DNA of 64,000 bases from Motacilla alba alba (Eukaryota > Chordata > Aves > Passeriformes > Motacillidae). The first letter of the stretch is position 1. Every line of letters starts with the position of its first letter. The notes under the pieces were generated by a model, which ran no database searches, was not told the origin of the DNA, and was given only the letters and a program-made list of their open reading frames with translations. Shown here one piece after another: positions 13,116-24,579 of this stretch. The DNA is taken from NCBI RefSeq assembly GCF_015832195.1, contig NC_052046.1, positions 16,856,161 through 16,920,160 of the forward strand. The letters are read 5' to 3'. The position numbers and the translations under genes are program-made.

Positions 13116-14430
13116 GTGGAAGTTTTGCAGACACGCTTGGCCAAGTATCCCCAGTGTGGTCAATTTCATAAAATCTATTACCCCAGTACCTTTAGAGACA
13201 CTTTTGTGAAGATGACAAGAAATCAATGCATTCAGATGCAGGGGCAAATTAGCTGTAAAGGAGAGAGTGCTGCCTATTGCCAGCTGGTGAAGTGCCAGGT
13301 TTGGGACCTGGCAGTCTCATTCTTGCGAGGCTTCCATGCTGTGCTGTAAACTGCTGCTAACTGTGTGAAACACTCCAATACCAACTGCACCACAAGGTGA
13401 GAGCTTTCCAAGAGCATTGGATGATATCTACTCCTTACCTGGGATTATCTTTGCTATTACATTGTAATATATTCTGACTATGATTAGCATGAACGTCTCT
13501 TGATGTGGCTTCCTGTTATGAGCGAGATGTTTCTCTGTGTGTCCTCTAAAGCACAGAATATAAACCAAGTGTTTCAGAAGCATATTCATTGTTTCACACT
13601 GCGAATTGCCACAGTAAAATATTAAAGTCAGGCTGAAATAACAGCTACTCTAAAGGGCTCCATTGTGTTATCAATCAAATACAGATGGACCAATTAATAT
13701 TATGCAAACTCAATATCTAGCCATAAAAATTTCTAGTGGCTAGGGTCACCACACAAAATGCCTTCCAGAAAATAAAGGATAATTAGGCTAAAAAAGCTTT
13801 TTTCCTAAGGAAAAATTTTAAATGTCAATTTAAAATACAGTTTCATTGCAAGCTCTAAAATATGGGGTTTTTAATAAAAATATTTGGGACTCCTAAAGAT
13901 GTATATTTGTTGGACATGGTAAAGGAATTGTATGATATGACAAAAAAAGAAAAAAGAAAAGAAAAAAGAAAAAAGATAAAGAAACAAACAACCAAAAAAG
14001 AAAGGAGGTCAAACACATCCATACAGCTACACAGTTAGAAATTCTCATATAATTCAGGATTCATGTTTTCAGATCTTAATAAAATCAAGAAATCTGACCT
14101 CCATTATGATATTTTTCTTGGTTATTATCAAATTCTGTATGTGCTACCTCTTAAGATTCGCTAAAGACATGGCATGAAATGTAAACTTCTTCCTCTAAGG
14201 CAAGTTGAACATTCAATGTCTACAATGAATAGGTCTTCAGATGAACAAATAATTCTGGTCTCCTTTAGAGCACTGTTGAAGAGAAACATATTTTAGACAT
14301 ACTCCACCTTGCCCACCTTAGGAAGTGAAATAAATCCAAAACTTGTCTCTTTCTACTCTGTCTTTATTGCTGTCAATACAGTGTCATTAGCTCAAACCAT
14401 GCAAAAATGAGATAATTTCCATCGGCTACA
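13116..14430. other. Intergenic stretch with a purine tract
   Basis: Mostly AT-rich unique sequence. An A/G-only run of alternating A-tracts and single G bases lies at about 13939-14010. No gene is seen; a 77-codon plus frame at 13116 is unremarkable. Confidence 0.5.
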
Positions 14431-14572
14431 TTAGGACTAGCTCAATAGGTTAGAGGATGGTGCTAATAGTGCCAAAGTTGTGGGTCTGATTCCTGTATTC
14501 ACACTCCCAACTCATTCACTTTTGAGTTGGACTTGATGATCCTTCCAGCTGAGACTGTTCTGTTATTCTATG
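14431..14572 (+). mobile_element. tRNA-Ile-derived SINE (TguSINE1-like)
   Basis: The first ~75 bases align with a eukaryotic tRNA-Ile (AAU anticodon) by eye: 'tagctcaataggttagag' matches the D-arm and box A, 'ggtgctaatagtgcc' matches the anticodon stem-loop with AAT preserved, and 'gggtctgattcc' matches the T-arm and box B. The acceptor stem is not maintained, so it is not a working tRNA gene. The 3' part, 'gagttggacttgatgatcc' followed by 'ttattctatg', is a CR1 tail. A tRNA-Ile head joined to a CR1 tail is the architecture described for TguSINE1 of passerine birds. The name rests on recalled architecture, not on a database match. Confidence 0.85.
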
Positions 14573-14756
14573 TCACTAGAGGCTCAAAAGAATTACATCA
14601 AGCCTTTAAAAAAACACATCTTAAAATAAAATGCATTCACTCATGGATTTACCTTCTTTTCCTATTTCTAGAAATATTCCTTAGGTCTCTTGACTTGATT
14701 TCAGCAGTTACTTTTTTTCTCTGCCAGCTTTGACATGCAGGAATAACAGCCCCTGG

Positions 14757-15045
14757 ATCACAGAACTGATAGAATGGTTTGAGTTGTAAGGTATTGTGAA
14801 AATCTTCTCATTCCAACTCCCCTTCCATGGGCAGGGACACTTCCTTCCCACTAAACCATGCTGCCCAAAGACCCACCCAATGAGGCCTTGAACATTTCCT
14901 GGGGTGAGGCATCCACAACTTCTCTGGGCAGCATGTTCCAGTGTCTCATCACCCTCACAGTAAAGAATTTCTTCCTAAAAATAATCTGAATCTTTCCTCT
15001 TTCTGTTAAAAGCTGTTGCCCCTTGTTCTATAAAGCTCCTGTTAA
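14757..15045 (-). mobile_element. CR1 LINE 3' end fragment, minus orientation
   Basis: Read on the minus strand this is a CR1 3' end. On the plus strand it starts with the inverted tail 'cacagaactgatagaatggtt', followed by blocks typical of the CR1 3' end: 'cttcccactaaaccatgctg', 'gaacatttcctggggtgagg', 'ttctctgggcagcatgttcc', 'gtaaagaatttcttcct' and 'gttgccccttgttct'. It lies only ~185 bp right of the SINE, in opposite orientation, so the two are separate insertions. Confidence 0.93.
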
Positions 15046-18000
15046 CAATATATCAAAAATGTCTCCATGAAACAAAAATTAGAAATAAGCCACCTCCATG
15101 AGTACAGCATTATAAATATAAACTATATCTGGTTATATCAGATTGAAGTCTTAGCATCTGCTTCAGTAACAAGAAGGAGACACTTGCCCCAGAGTGGCCC
15201 CCAGGCCACCTAATCTACTCACTAGTGGGTCCCACCTGACACCTGCTAGTGATTCCACACTCACTTGCACACACTCACTTGCCCCAGTTGCTGGCCCCAT
15301 GGACACAGAAGCCCAGTGACCAGGGCTCGGACTCCAGCTGCTCATGCTCAGACCCCCATGCCACCACACACACACACACAGAGTAAGCTGAAATGGCACC
15401 ATGTGCCTCTGATGGTGCTAAAGCACTCGCATATAGCAAAACTTTGCACAGACTGTTCAAATCTAGACACTAAAATATCTAAATGCACTGTATTAGTAAA
15501 ACACTACAAGTGAGGAACAGGTGGCTGGAATTGCCTTTTTAATGCTTGTAATTCCCAAGCAGATGGAGCATTAGATGCATAAAAAGGTGAGTTACTGAAA
15601 ATAAATGATTATTTGGCTATACCTAATCACAGCCTACTGAATTCAACACAGGCTGTAATTATCTTTACAACTGGGTAATACTGTGGATGCTCCACCAAAT
15701 GAATAAGCTTTTCAAGCCTGCCATGAGAGCGGTAAGAAACTGGCCCTTGATATCAGTCAGCATCAGCACCACTGGTAGGCTGACTTCTCTTTCCCTGCCT
15801 TCCCTGCAAATCCACATTCCTCTTCTGCTGCTCAGCACTACAATAAAAACAATCTATTTACAAAGAGTAACAGCCCCTTTTGAGATATGCATGCAAAGAG
15901 GTGATAAAAGTACTCGAGAAAGAAGAGTAAGATAAGACACGCTCAGTAATCTGCTTGCCTTATTTTTGTTAAGTAGTGCCTCTTTTTCTACAGTGCATGC
16001 GAGAAAGAGAAATCTTATTACCTCTGAAAAGATTTCAATAAAACAGCCTATTTGTTTTGTGTATATCTCACCCTGCAACACAGGAAAGGAAAAAATTTCT
16101 GGATATGTAGACTTCAGTATTGCAATCAGACAAAGAGCCTCTCAAAATGATGTGACCTTGCCCTTCACTTCCCTCCACTGCAGCAAGCATTCCCATAACA
16201 ACACAGCACAGCTGCTCTAAGGGGTGCTCAGCTGCTTGACCAAGTGTTGCTCTAGAAATGGTGATGAAAACAGCCAATAATGCATGCTGCAAACGCTAAA
16301 CTTAGGAAGGTTACAGCCACACAGTCCTGCCAATGCCAATGTACTGGGCTGAGCTGTGTCTTTCATTTGGGAATCCGCCAGTGATATTCCACAGTCATAG
16401 GAGAAGAGAGAGATTCTAATAAAACACTTTAGTCTCTTTCTCAATCAGTTTTGTAAGCTGCCTCCTTAAAGCATTTTGAGATATACACATTCATTTTGGC
16501 CAAATGCCACAGTGGGTGGATACCCAGCTAGACTCTTCAGGATTACAATGATTCAAGCTATTCCACATAACCATAATGCTGCTCTTGAATTTTCATCTAT
16601 TGTAATGAAATTGTTTTTTCTTTACACAGGTTTGTAGAACTCTAATACCAGGGTCAACATCCTTCTTAGTGCTTTGTTCTTCTAAGTAGAATAATCCTCT
16701 TCTATTGTCCCTTTTAACACTTTTTTCTGGCATTAGCAATATGCAAATATTGGGCTGAAGATTACTGTGCTCTATTTTTGCTGGCTAATTTCCTGAGAAA
16801 AGTATTCTATTTATGGCATATGTTGACACAGCTGATTCCAATTTTCCTTCCAGGGGAAGCCTGCCATACTGCTGTTTGTAAAAGCAATCATGCTAAGGCT
16901 TTGTTTCAGAGAGCACCCCAGAATATGGGCCCTCTCTGCTGTCTGGGGAGGCACTCCTTGGTTCATTTGCCAGTTTGTCCTCAGCTTCCTCAGCAGATGT
17001 CCCCAGAACCATCACTGGGATCATGGCCAAGGATAATACAGAGAGGGAGACAATGCTTCTCCAGCTTAAGGACTTGGTCTCCACCCACTATTCTGGAATG
17101 GGAGTGTCCACACATGGTGTTAATTAGGGGTAAGTCCCTATACAGACAAGCCCTTACACTTAACACACCACTCTGAAGGATGCTGAGGCTTCTAACCACA
17201 TCCTGGGTACTAGATGCTGATCACAGAATCCCTCAGCAGTGTGCCTTGTGCTGCAATCTATACTGGAGCCTTCAGTCTTTGCAAAGATCAAAGAGTGCAT
17301 ACCTGCTGTTCTGCTATTGACTTCTTAATTAAGACTTTTTACAATGATTATAAATGTGATGGCTGTCATAATTCACCTACACACTTAAAAAACCTTTGAA
17401 AATAGTTAATTCTTCTCCACAGCACTACTGTACAGCAAGTTATCAAAATGTCTCACAGTGCAGATATTTCACACCTATGTTCATGTGTACATCAGGAAAA
17501 TCTGCATTATTTTTTCTCTTGAGAACTGAGCTGATGCAACACTGAGGAACTGAGCTGCTGCTGTTTGGTTGGTTTGGGGTTTTTTTGGACTTGTTTGTTT
17601 GTTTGTTTTGTGGGAAGTCAAGGGGAGCAATTGGGAAAATTATTCAATGTGATGACCCTCTGAATTTCTGTGGGACACCCTGTAGAAAGAATACTGTTTC
17701 TATTTTCCCATTTTGGGGCAAAATTAAAGGCAAAGATCTAGGTTCAATACCCAGTTACTGCTGTGTAAAACTGGAGTAGCTCCACCAAACCATGGGTATT
17801 AAACTAGATTTATGCTACTTTGAGAGCAGACTTTGGACGGCAAACTTTGTGGTCAGCGGTCAACTACAAAGCTTTTTGACTAGAAGCTTTTGTAATCACG
17901 TTTCCCAGAATTCTTTAGAAATGAACTTCAGAAGTCACTTTAACAATGCTGCATTTTCCTTTCAAAAATCTTTATTTTGATTTGTAAGCAAATGCACTTG

Positions 18001-20397
18001 TAATCTTATAAGTATAAAGTAGAATAAAACTAGAGTAAAGAACCAGCAAGTCCAAGTTACTTCTATTTACTCTCTTATATTTGCCTAGGGTTGCAATCAG
18101 ATGGCCCCAGTTTCTTTGGTGAGCAAAGGGTGGCACAAAAGGCTGAGCGTAAGAGGGGATATAATGGGTTGTCCTACAGGCTGGGTATCTGTCACCCATT
18201 GACTGACCAGAATCGAGAACACCATATACATCATCATTTACTATGATTGCAGCCTTGGTACCAGCTATAAGAAAAGCAATAATTAATATTGTTTTGGGGT
18301 GATAAATCATCCAGCTGTACCAGTGTGCATTAATCACCTACCCATAGTCAGATGGCTGTAGATGCAGTGTTTGTTTGTCTGTTCTTATGCCTTTGCACCA
18401 GCAAGAGCTGTATTCAGTAGCATCCTGCTCCTCTCCCAGGGGCTGGCTTAGGCAATATCCCATGGCCTAATGATGAAAGCATCCCAAGGAGTGTAGCCCA
18501 GCTGCTGCTACTCTGCACACAGAGTCATCACAAAGTGCTCCATGTATATACTGTTGGAGCTTTGAACAACAACTGTCACAGTGGAAGGAGATGGATGTGT
18601 TACTGTTTTATTTTTTGTGGTCTTCAGATAGAAAAGGGTAGGAAAACTATGAATCCCATTTGGGTTTTTAGATCTCACAAGTAGGAACCCAGCAGCAGGT
18701 TTAATTTCTACTGCTGTGACAGTGGGCATTCTTCAAATTTTTGAGCTGTCAAAAGCACTCCAGAGTTTATTTATACATTCCTTTCACTCTTGCCCACTCT
18801 CTCATACATGAGTACTCCTAGATCCTGTGAGGCTCTCTTTAAACTTGCAGGCAGTTTGGATAGTTACTTGGAATCACCAGCTACTTTAATTCTAATCTCA
18901 AACCTAAAAAAACCCACAAAACACTGTGAACCAAACTTTAGCATATCAAAAGCTATGAAAAATCTGTGCATGTCTGTACAGTCTGGAGACTTGTCAATTT
19001 TCCTAAAAGCTTGAGCTGCTTAACATAAACTTTTTCTGAAAGTTTCACTGTTACCCCAGTCTGTATCCTGCTATGCAGTAACACCTTGCTATGCAGTAAC
19101 ACCCAATGGAAATGGCAGAAGATTAACAAATTATGGGAAAGACTGGAAAATATCTTTAATGTGGAAAGTGCAATAGTTCTATTGAATATGCACCACTATG
19201 TCCACTCCAGCTCCTGTATTCAGGAATGAGAGGAACAGGGCAGTAATGCCTATTGTGAAATATCCTATTGTGAAACATCCCGTCTTCATTCAGCAATCAC
19301 CTCTACTCTTGGGTAATAAACATGTTATCAAGGGTGCAGAGCAAACCAGACATTGAGCTGTGCAAATAGAGAGAGCTGAGTCAACTTTTGCATGTTTATA
19401 TAATATAAATTAATTCAAGTAAGTGTTTTATTTTCCATATTTTCCAGCATAGGTACTATATTTAATCCCTAACGTGGGCTTTTCTAACCAGCATTCAAAA
19501 ATTAACATGTACAGGGTGGATTTTCAGGACAACATATGACTAAGTGGTTACATTTAGTGTCTGTGCTGAAAATTTACTTTTTAAAGAGTACTGTGCATAT
19601 CATCATGAGGATGATATCCAGATCCAAGCTTCTTTGGAGCCTATTCTATATTAAGGACATTGTCTTACATTCTAGCTTCAATGCCAGGCTCCATTCAGCT
19701 CACATCTCCCCTATGGGAAGAGCTACTTTCTACATGTATTTTAATCTGAAATGTTGATATATGGTCTCATAATTTTCATTTCTTTGCTGCGAACTCAGTT
19801 TACTTCACCCTTTCTTTTTCCTCCCTGGGGAAATCTACATTCACATGCAACATCTATCACCTATTGACTTCTTGGGAAAAAAGACTGATGTCATTACAGT
19901 TTCCACCCATGTGTCAAGCTGCCAGTCTACTTGTGCACAGCTCATTTTCCTTTTAATGAGAGTGATCTGTTCTGTAGCTCACCACAGGAAGAGGGACAAA
20001 TCCTTTGCCTACAGCTAACACAGCAATAGTCTGTGCATCTCTTTCCCAGAGACTGGCGGCCAGAACAGCTCCTCACAGAAGGCCATGGGCCCAACAAGTA
20101 TGGAACAGTGTGTGCCTTCAGGCAGGGTGAGTGTGAAGCATCTTACTGCGGCTGATTTATGCTTATTGCTGATGGCAGACTGGGAAAAAACTGGCTAAAG
20201 GGTGAAGCCTGAATTTAAAAAAAAACAAACAAAAAACAACAAAAATTAAATGAAGATAGTTAAGTTCATCAGCCATTTCAGTTTTGCTTGTAAGGCAAGA
20301 AGCTCCTTCAGATCATCATTAGGATACAGTTCTAAGTGTTTGTTCTTGCTATAGAAGCAAATCTGTGTCCTACATTTGCTGCAAGTCTGTGTTCTAC
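15046..20397. other. Intergenic stretch, no supported gene
   Basis: Unique sequence with minor features: a short (CA)n at about 15366-15381, a T/G-rich run at 17560-17610, and two small tandem duplications (19069-19104 and about 19247-19278). A 121-codon minus frame at 17972-18337 has no recognisable domain, and I could not define a convincing donor site for it. No RNA gene is seen. Confidence 0.5.
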
Positions 20398-21640
20398 TCT
20401 TGTCCAGGATTGTCCTGACCCAGGTGCAGCACCTTGAACTTGATTTTTTTTTAAGCTAATGCAAAAGACCACCTCTTGAGCTTGTCCAGGTCCCTCTGGA
20501 TAGCATCCCATCCTCCAGGTGTGCCAACAGCACCTCTCAGCTTGGGATCATCTGCAAACTTGCTTGAGGATGCCCCTTGTCTACATCATTGATGGAGATG
20601 TTATATAACAGTGGTCCCAATACAGACCTCTGAGGGCACCACTTGTCACTGACTCAGACTCTGAGTCCTTGACCATGACCCTCTGGATGTGAGTGCACAA
20701 CCAATTCCTTATCCAAAGAACGTTCCATAGAATTCATCTTTCTCCAATTTAGAGAGTAGAATGTTGTGAGGGACCATGTCAAAGGATTTACGGAACTCCA
20801 GGACAACCACATACCTTCCCTTGTCCACTGATGCAGTCAGTTCACTACAGAAGGGCACTGGGTTTGTCTGACAGGACTTGACCCTGGTGCAGCTGTGTTG
20901 GTGTCTCAAATCACCTTCCTTTCCTCCATGTGCCTTAGCACAGCTTCCAAGAGGCTTTGTTCCATGGTCTTCCCAGGCACAGAAGTGATGCTGACAAGTC
21001 AGTAACTCCCACTGACTCAAAAGGTGTGGGAAGAGATATTATCTTTGAAGAGTGAGACAAAAGAGTTGTTGAGTATCTCAGCCTTCTCCTCATCTGTCGC
21101 TGCAAGTTTCCCAGCCTTGTTTATCAGGGATGATATATTTTCTTAGTCCTTTATTTTCTGGTTAACACACCCATTAAAGCCCTTTTTGGTGTTCTTTGCA
21201 TCCCTTGTCAGCTTCAACTTCATCTTTGCCTGTCTCACCCCATCCCTACACAACTGAACTTCATCTCTTTATTTTCTTCTTTCTGTTTAGTATTTCCAAC
21301 AGGACCTTGCTCAGCCCCGCTGGTCTCTTGCCTCCCATGTCCAAGTTCTTGCTCCTGGGGTTGGTCAGGTCTCACACTCTGTGGAAGATTTTCTTTAAAG
21401 AGTTGTTCCACTCCCTTGGACCTGAGGGCAGTCTCCCAGGGGATCATTTTTACTATCTCCTTGAAGAGCTAGAAATTTTCTTAGGTGAAGTTCTGGATCC
21501 TAACTTTGCTCCTTATCTGACTCATATCCCTCAGGACTGCAGATTCTACCAGTGCATGACTACTGCAGCCCACCTGCCTCCAAGCTTGATGTTCCCAACT
21601 AACTTCCATCAAGAGTATCTATGGTAGGAAAAAAAAATAA
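20398..21640 (-). mobile_element. Old CR1 LINE fragment spanning the RT region, minus orientation
   Basis: On the minus strand the order runs from the linker between endonuclease and reverse transcriptase to past the RT active site. The linker (about 21165-21245) reads like RQAKMKLKLTRDAKNTKKGF. Next comes a region resembling KAGKLATTDEEKAEILNNSF (near 21040-21120), then SFDMVPHNILLSKLEKD (about 20720-20800), then FADD at 20547-20558, followed by 'gaggtgctgttggcacacc' and 'agagggacctggacaagctc'. Several frameshifts and stops separate these blocks, so it is dead. The 21250-21640 part is assigned more weakly. It is more diverged than the other CR1 copies here. Confidence 0.85.
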
Positions 21641-23732
21641 TCTCTTGGCACCTGTGGTGATTTTAATTTTGATAGTACTTTTTTAAATCATAGATTTGTT
21701 TTCTCTTCTTTCTTGGTCCAATTTCCAGTTAGACAGCATGCTGTCAGCTTTACTTTAGGTGAAGTTTTCTACAGATTGGAATATTTTGCTTCATTTCTAC
21801 TTCTCCCAAACTGAACAGTTCCTGTACTTGCTCAGTACCATCTCAGAGGTGTTCATGGTATCTGAGGATGACAGTAACTACTCACATGCAGTCTGACTTG
21901 CAACTTTTTCATTCCTGCAGTGGCAGTACAACTTCAATTCAAATCAAACTTTCTGTCATATTAGCCCCTCAGCTATTACCCTCTTCATATATCTTATTCA
22001 CCTCCTACAAAATTTTCTGCTCCACTGATTTTTAGAACATTTTATTGTGGTTGTTCTTGCTGTATCCAAAACTCAAAGCCATGGTACATAGTTGCAAAGA
22101 AAGGAAATGACAATGTTTGGCAGGCCAGTTGAGGTTGAGATGAGTAAGTGTGTGATGCTGCAAAGCTACTTGCTGAGCTGGAAGTGGCTCTGTTGAGGCA
22201 GAATAATGGTCTGACAGTAATGAAGCACATTTCCTCTCATGTTTCTAACTTGAGATGGTTTCTTCAGTGTTGGATGTGAAGATTATAAAGCAGAGTACAC
22301 ATCATACACCTCAACTGCCCCCAGGCCCAAAGAGGCAGGTTAACCTCCTTCTAATGGGTCTCGTGCTCACAGGAATGTCCCAGGGTCTCATCAGCTTGGC
22401 CTGAAGTTACAGACTTCATACTTGATTATGAAGTGGTTTTGTTGCTCAAATTACGTTGCAGTTTGAGAGATTATGATCTTGTCAAAAACTGATTATAATT
22501 CTCTGAAGTTCACAAAGGAAATCAATTTTTTTTAAATGATGGTATGCAGATGCTACTGCTAGAACAGTATCCATTTCCCTCCATTGTGAATATATGGATA
22601 CAGAAGAAATCTGTTTGTCAGACATCAACCATTACATTATTACATGCTTCTACCACTATCTCCAAATATCATGGTTTTGTGGTTTTGCTTACAGACACTC
22701 AACAGTGACCTTTTTCTATTACTTTTTTGGTGCTTGCCATTTTTCTGCTGGTATTATTCTTCCTGTTTTCTCTTAAGGCATTAGGTTATCTACACACAAC
22801 TTCATATTATTTCCTCCTTATTCACTCCATGCTTATTTTAGCTGTTTGTTCCTTCCTCCTACTTTTTCTACCAACTTCCTATGTACATCTATGTATTCCT
22901 TGCTTTTTTCCCACACTTTAGGGAGTTGCCTCCTCAGAAATTTCTCGTGTTTGAACATTGTGATGTGAATGTGATTCATTGAAAACATTCAGAAACAAGA
23001 AAATTTTCAGCCTCATAAACAGTGCTCTTGTTCGATTATGACAACCACAACATTTGCCCCTACTTCAACCATATATTTTATCTAAACTAGAAAATCAGTT
23101 CCCTGACTCAGTGCAGCACATGGGAAGTGGGGCAAGAGGAAAGCAAGGCCACCAGGAGGGGTGGCAGTGCCTCTCTGACCAGGTCTAAGCCAGCAGGGAC
23201 ATCTGAGGCCAGCCTAAACTGATGATGAAAACAACGCTCTGCTCAAGGTGAGCTTTTTGTGCCTTGTTATTGTCAGTAGATACATGACAAAACTGAGCTC
23301 AGGCCCAGGACTCTAACTTCTCAACTAAAAGCTTGAATATTCAATACTTTGTTTCCCCTTTTGTCCCACCCCCAGTCAAACCTGTACCTGCCTGGAGTTA
23401 GAGAAAGGAGCTTTCAAACCAAGTCAAACTTACAGTGACTTTTCTATAAGTAGACTATTAATAGAGTGCATGCATTACTTTCTCCATATTCAAAACGCAT
23501 TTTTCCTCTACCTTTCCACATAATCTTGCACCTGTTTTCCATATTTACCTGCTACCTCACTATAAATATCAAAACTTCAGATGGAACAGAGTGAAATAAA
23601 AGATAGAATGCAGAGCGCACATAAAACAAATCACATTAGCAACCATTCTACCAAGCTGTCTTGTACTCTACACAGCAAGTTAAATCACAACCATATGAAA
23701 AACGTCCACTGTTGTGATGCACTAAATAGTTA
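21641..23732. other. Intergenic stretch, nothing recognised
   Basis: Unique AT-rich sequence up to the target-site duplication of the LTR. Hydrophobic short frames at 22594-22921 come from a T/C-rich stretch and have no support as genes. Confidence 0.5.
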
Positions 23733-23823
23733 TTTAGATGCTCTGCAGTGGCTGTTATGTTACACGGACAGTTCCCCTTTCCCTCAGGTGGTTTGTTCCC
23801 TTTGTATCCCTTTGCCCTTGTAG

Positions 23824-23902
23824 CCCCGCCCTTCGCCCCTCCTCACTGATATTCCATTGGCTGCGGCCCTCCATCCCCGCCTCCCAATCCGCGGGTATAA
23901 AT
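23824..23902 (+). promoter_or_regulatory. LTR core promoter (GC box, CCAAT, TATA)
   Basis: Inside the LTR: CCCCGCCC at 23824-23831, an inverted CCAAT (ATTGG) at 23856-23860, a forward CCAAT at 23884-23888 and TATAAAT at 23896-23902. Spacing and order are those of a Pol II promoter, with a start expected about 25-30 bp after the TATA box. Whether it is active is unknown. Confidence 0.65.
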
Positions 23903-23973
23903 GTCCCTTGGGATTGGAATTTGGTCTCTTTTTTCACCTGGATGGTCTCCAATGGAGGTGTCCCTTTCCAGCT

Positions 23974-23979
23974 AATAAA
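23974..23979 (+). terminator. AATAAA polyadenylation signal of the LTR
   Basis: AATAAA lies 78 bp after the start of the LTR TATA box, as expected for the end of a short R region in a retroviral LTR. Confidence 0.6.
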
Positions 23980-24539
23980 ACAGGACATCAGAACCACATG
24001 GAGAAAGAGCGCTTCTCGTCCTTTGCTTCGTCTATGTAGTATCCGTGCTGGCCTAAATCCCAAACTAGCCGGGGGGATTTTACAGCCCAAAACCCATGGA
24101 TCCTTCAGTCCACCGACATTTAGGATGAATTGTTTTCTTTTCTGTAATTTCATTCTGTATTTCAGAATTTCAATGTATTATTCCTGCTGCCCCACTTCAC
24201 TGGCCCTGCAAAAAATGACAAAGCTACACTAAATCCCACAGATTGTACAAGACCGTCTATATTGGCTTACTGTTTGCCTTAGAAATAGAGTGTGAAAAAC
24301 TTTTCTATAGCGTAGTGCCAGTTTTTTTCCAAGGAAAACAGTCCATGTAAAGTATTGCAATACATCCACTCTTTGCTGGTTCCTGCATGCAAAAGCAGTA
24401 TTTTTGAATATATAGCATTTAATTTCCTATAAGCAAAAGTCACCCAAAACACACCATTTCAAATTTTTTTTTATGGGAAAATAATTTTTTACCCTTTTTC
24501 CTACCTTTATGGAAAAAAAAAGAAAAATTGAAGGATTAA

Positions 24540-24579
24540 ATTAACTATCTAGATTATCTAGATAATCTAGATAGTTAAT
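24540..24579. repeat. Perfect 40-bp palindrome
   Basis: The 20 bases from 24540 are exactly mirrored as reverse complement by the next 20, with no spacer; the core is ATCT/AGAT. The arms contain repeated CTAGAT motifs. A second, weaker hairpin follows at about 24579-24601 (TCTCTAT with ATAGAGA, 9-base loop). The sequence is AT-rich and could extrude as a cruciform. It is not the terminal repeat of an element I can see. Confidence 0.97.

Larger units (their letters stand above)
23739..24118 (+). mobile_element. Probable solo LTR of an endogenous retrovirus
   Basis: A 380-bp segment starts with TG and ends with CA. It is flanked by TTTAGA (23733-23738) and TTTAGG (24119-24124), a possible 6-bp target-site duplication with one mismatch, the length typical of ERVK-type insertions. 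Inside, in the order expected for U3-R-U5, are GC boxes, CCAAT boxes in both directions, a TATA box and a polyadenylation signal. It is far richer in G+C and CpG than its surroundings. No primer-binding site, gag or pol follows or precedes it, so a solo LTR left by recombination is the simplest reading. Boundaries rest on my reading of the duplication; the family is not identified. Confidence 0.65.

Noticed and set aside
14431..14505. Functional tRNA-Ile gene
   Set aside because: The acceptor stem does not pair and a CR1 tail follows; it is the head of a SINE.
17972..18337. 121-codon minus frame with a plausible acceptor (CTTATAG before CTGGTACC)
   Set aside because: Interesting at first because of a compact charged/aromatic middle, but there is no recognisable family, no good donor, and the C-terminal part looks like translated non-coding DNA.
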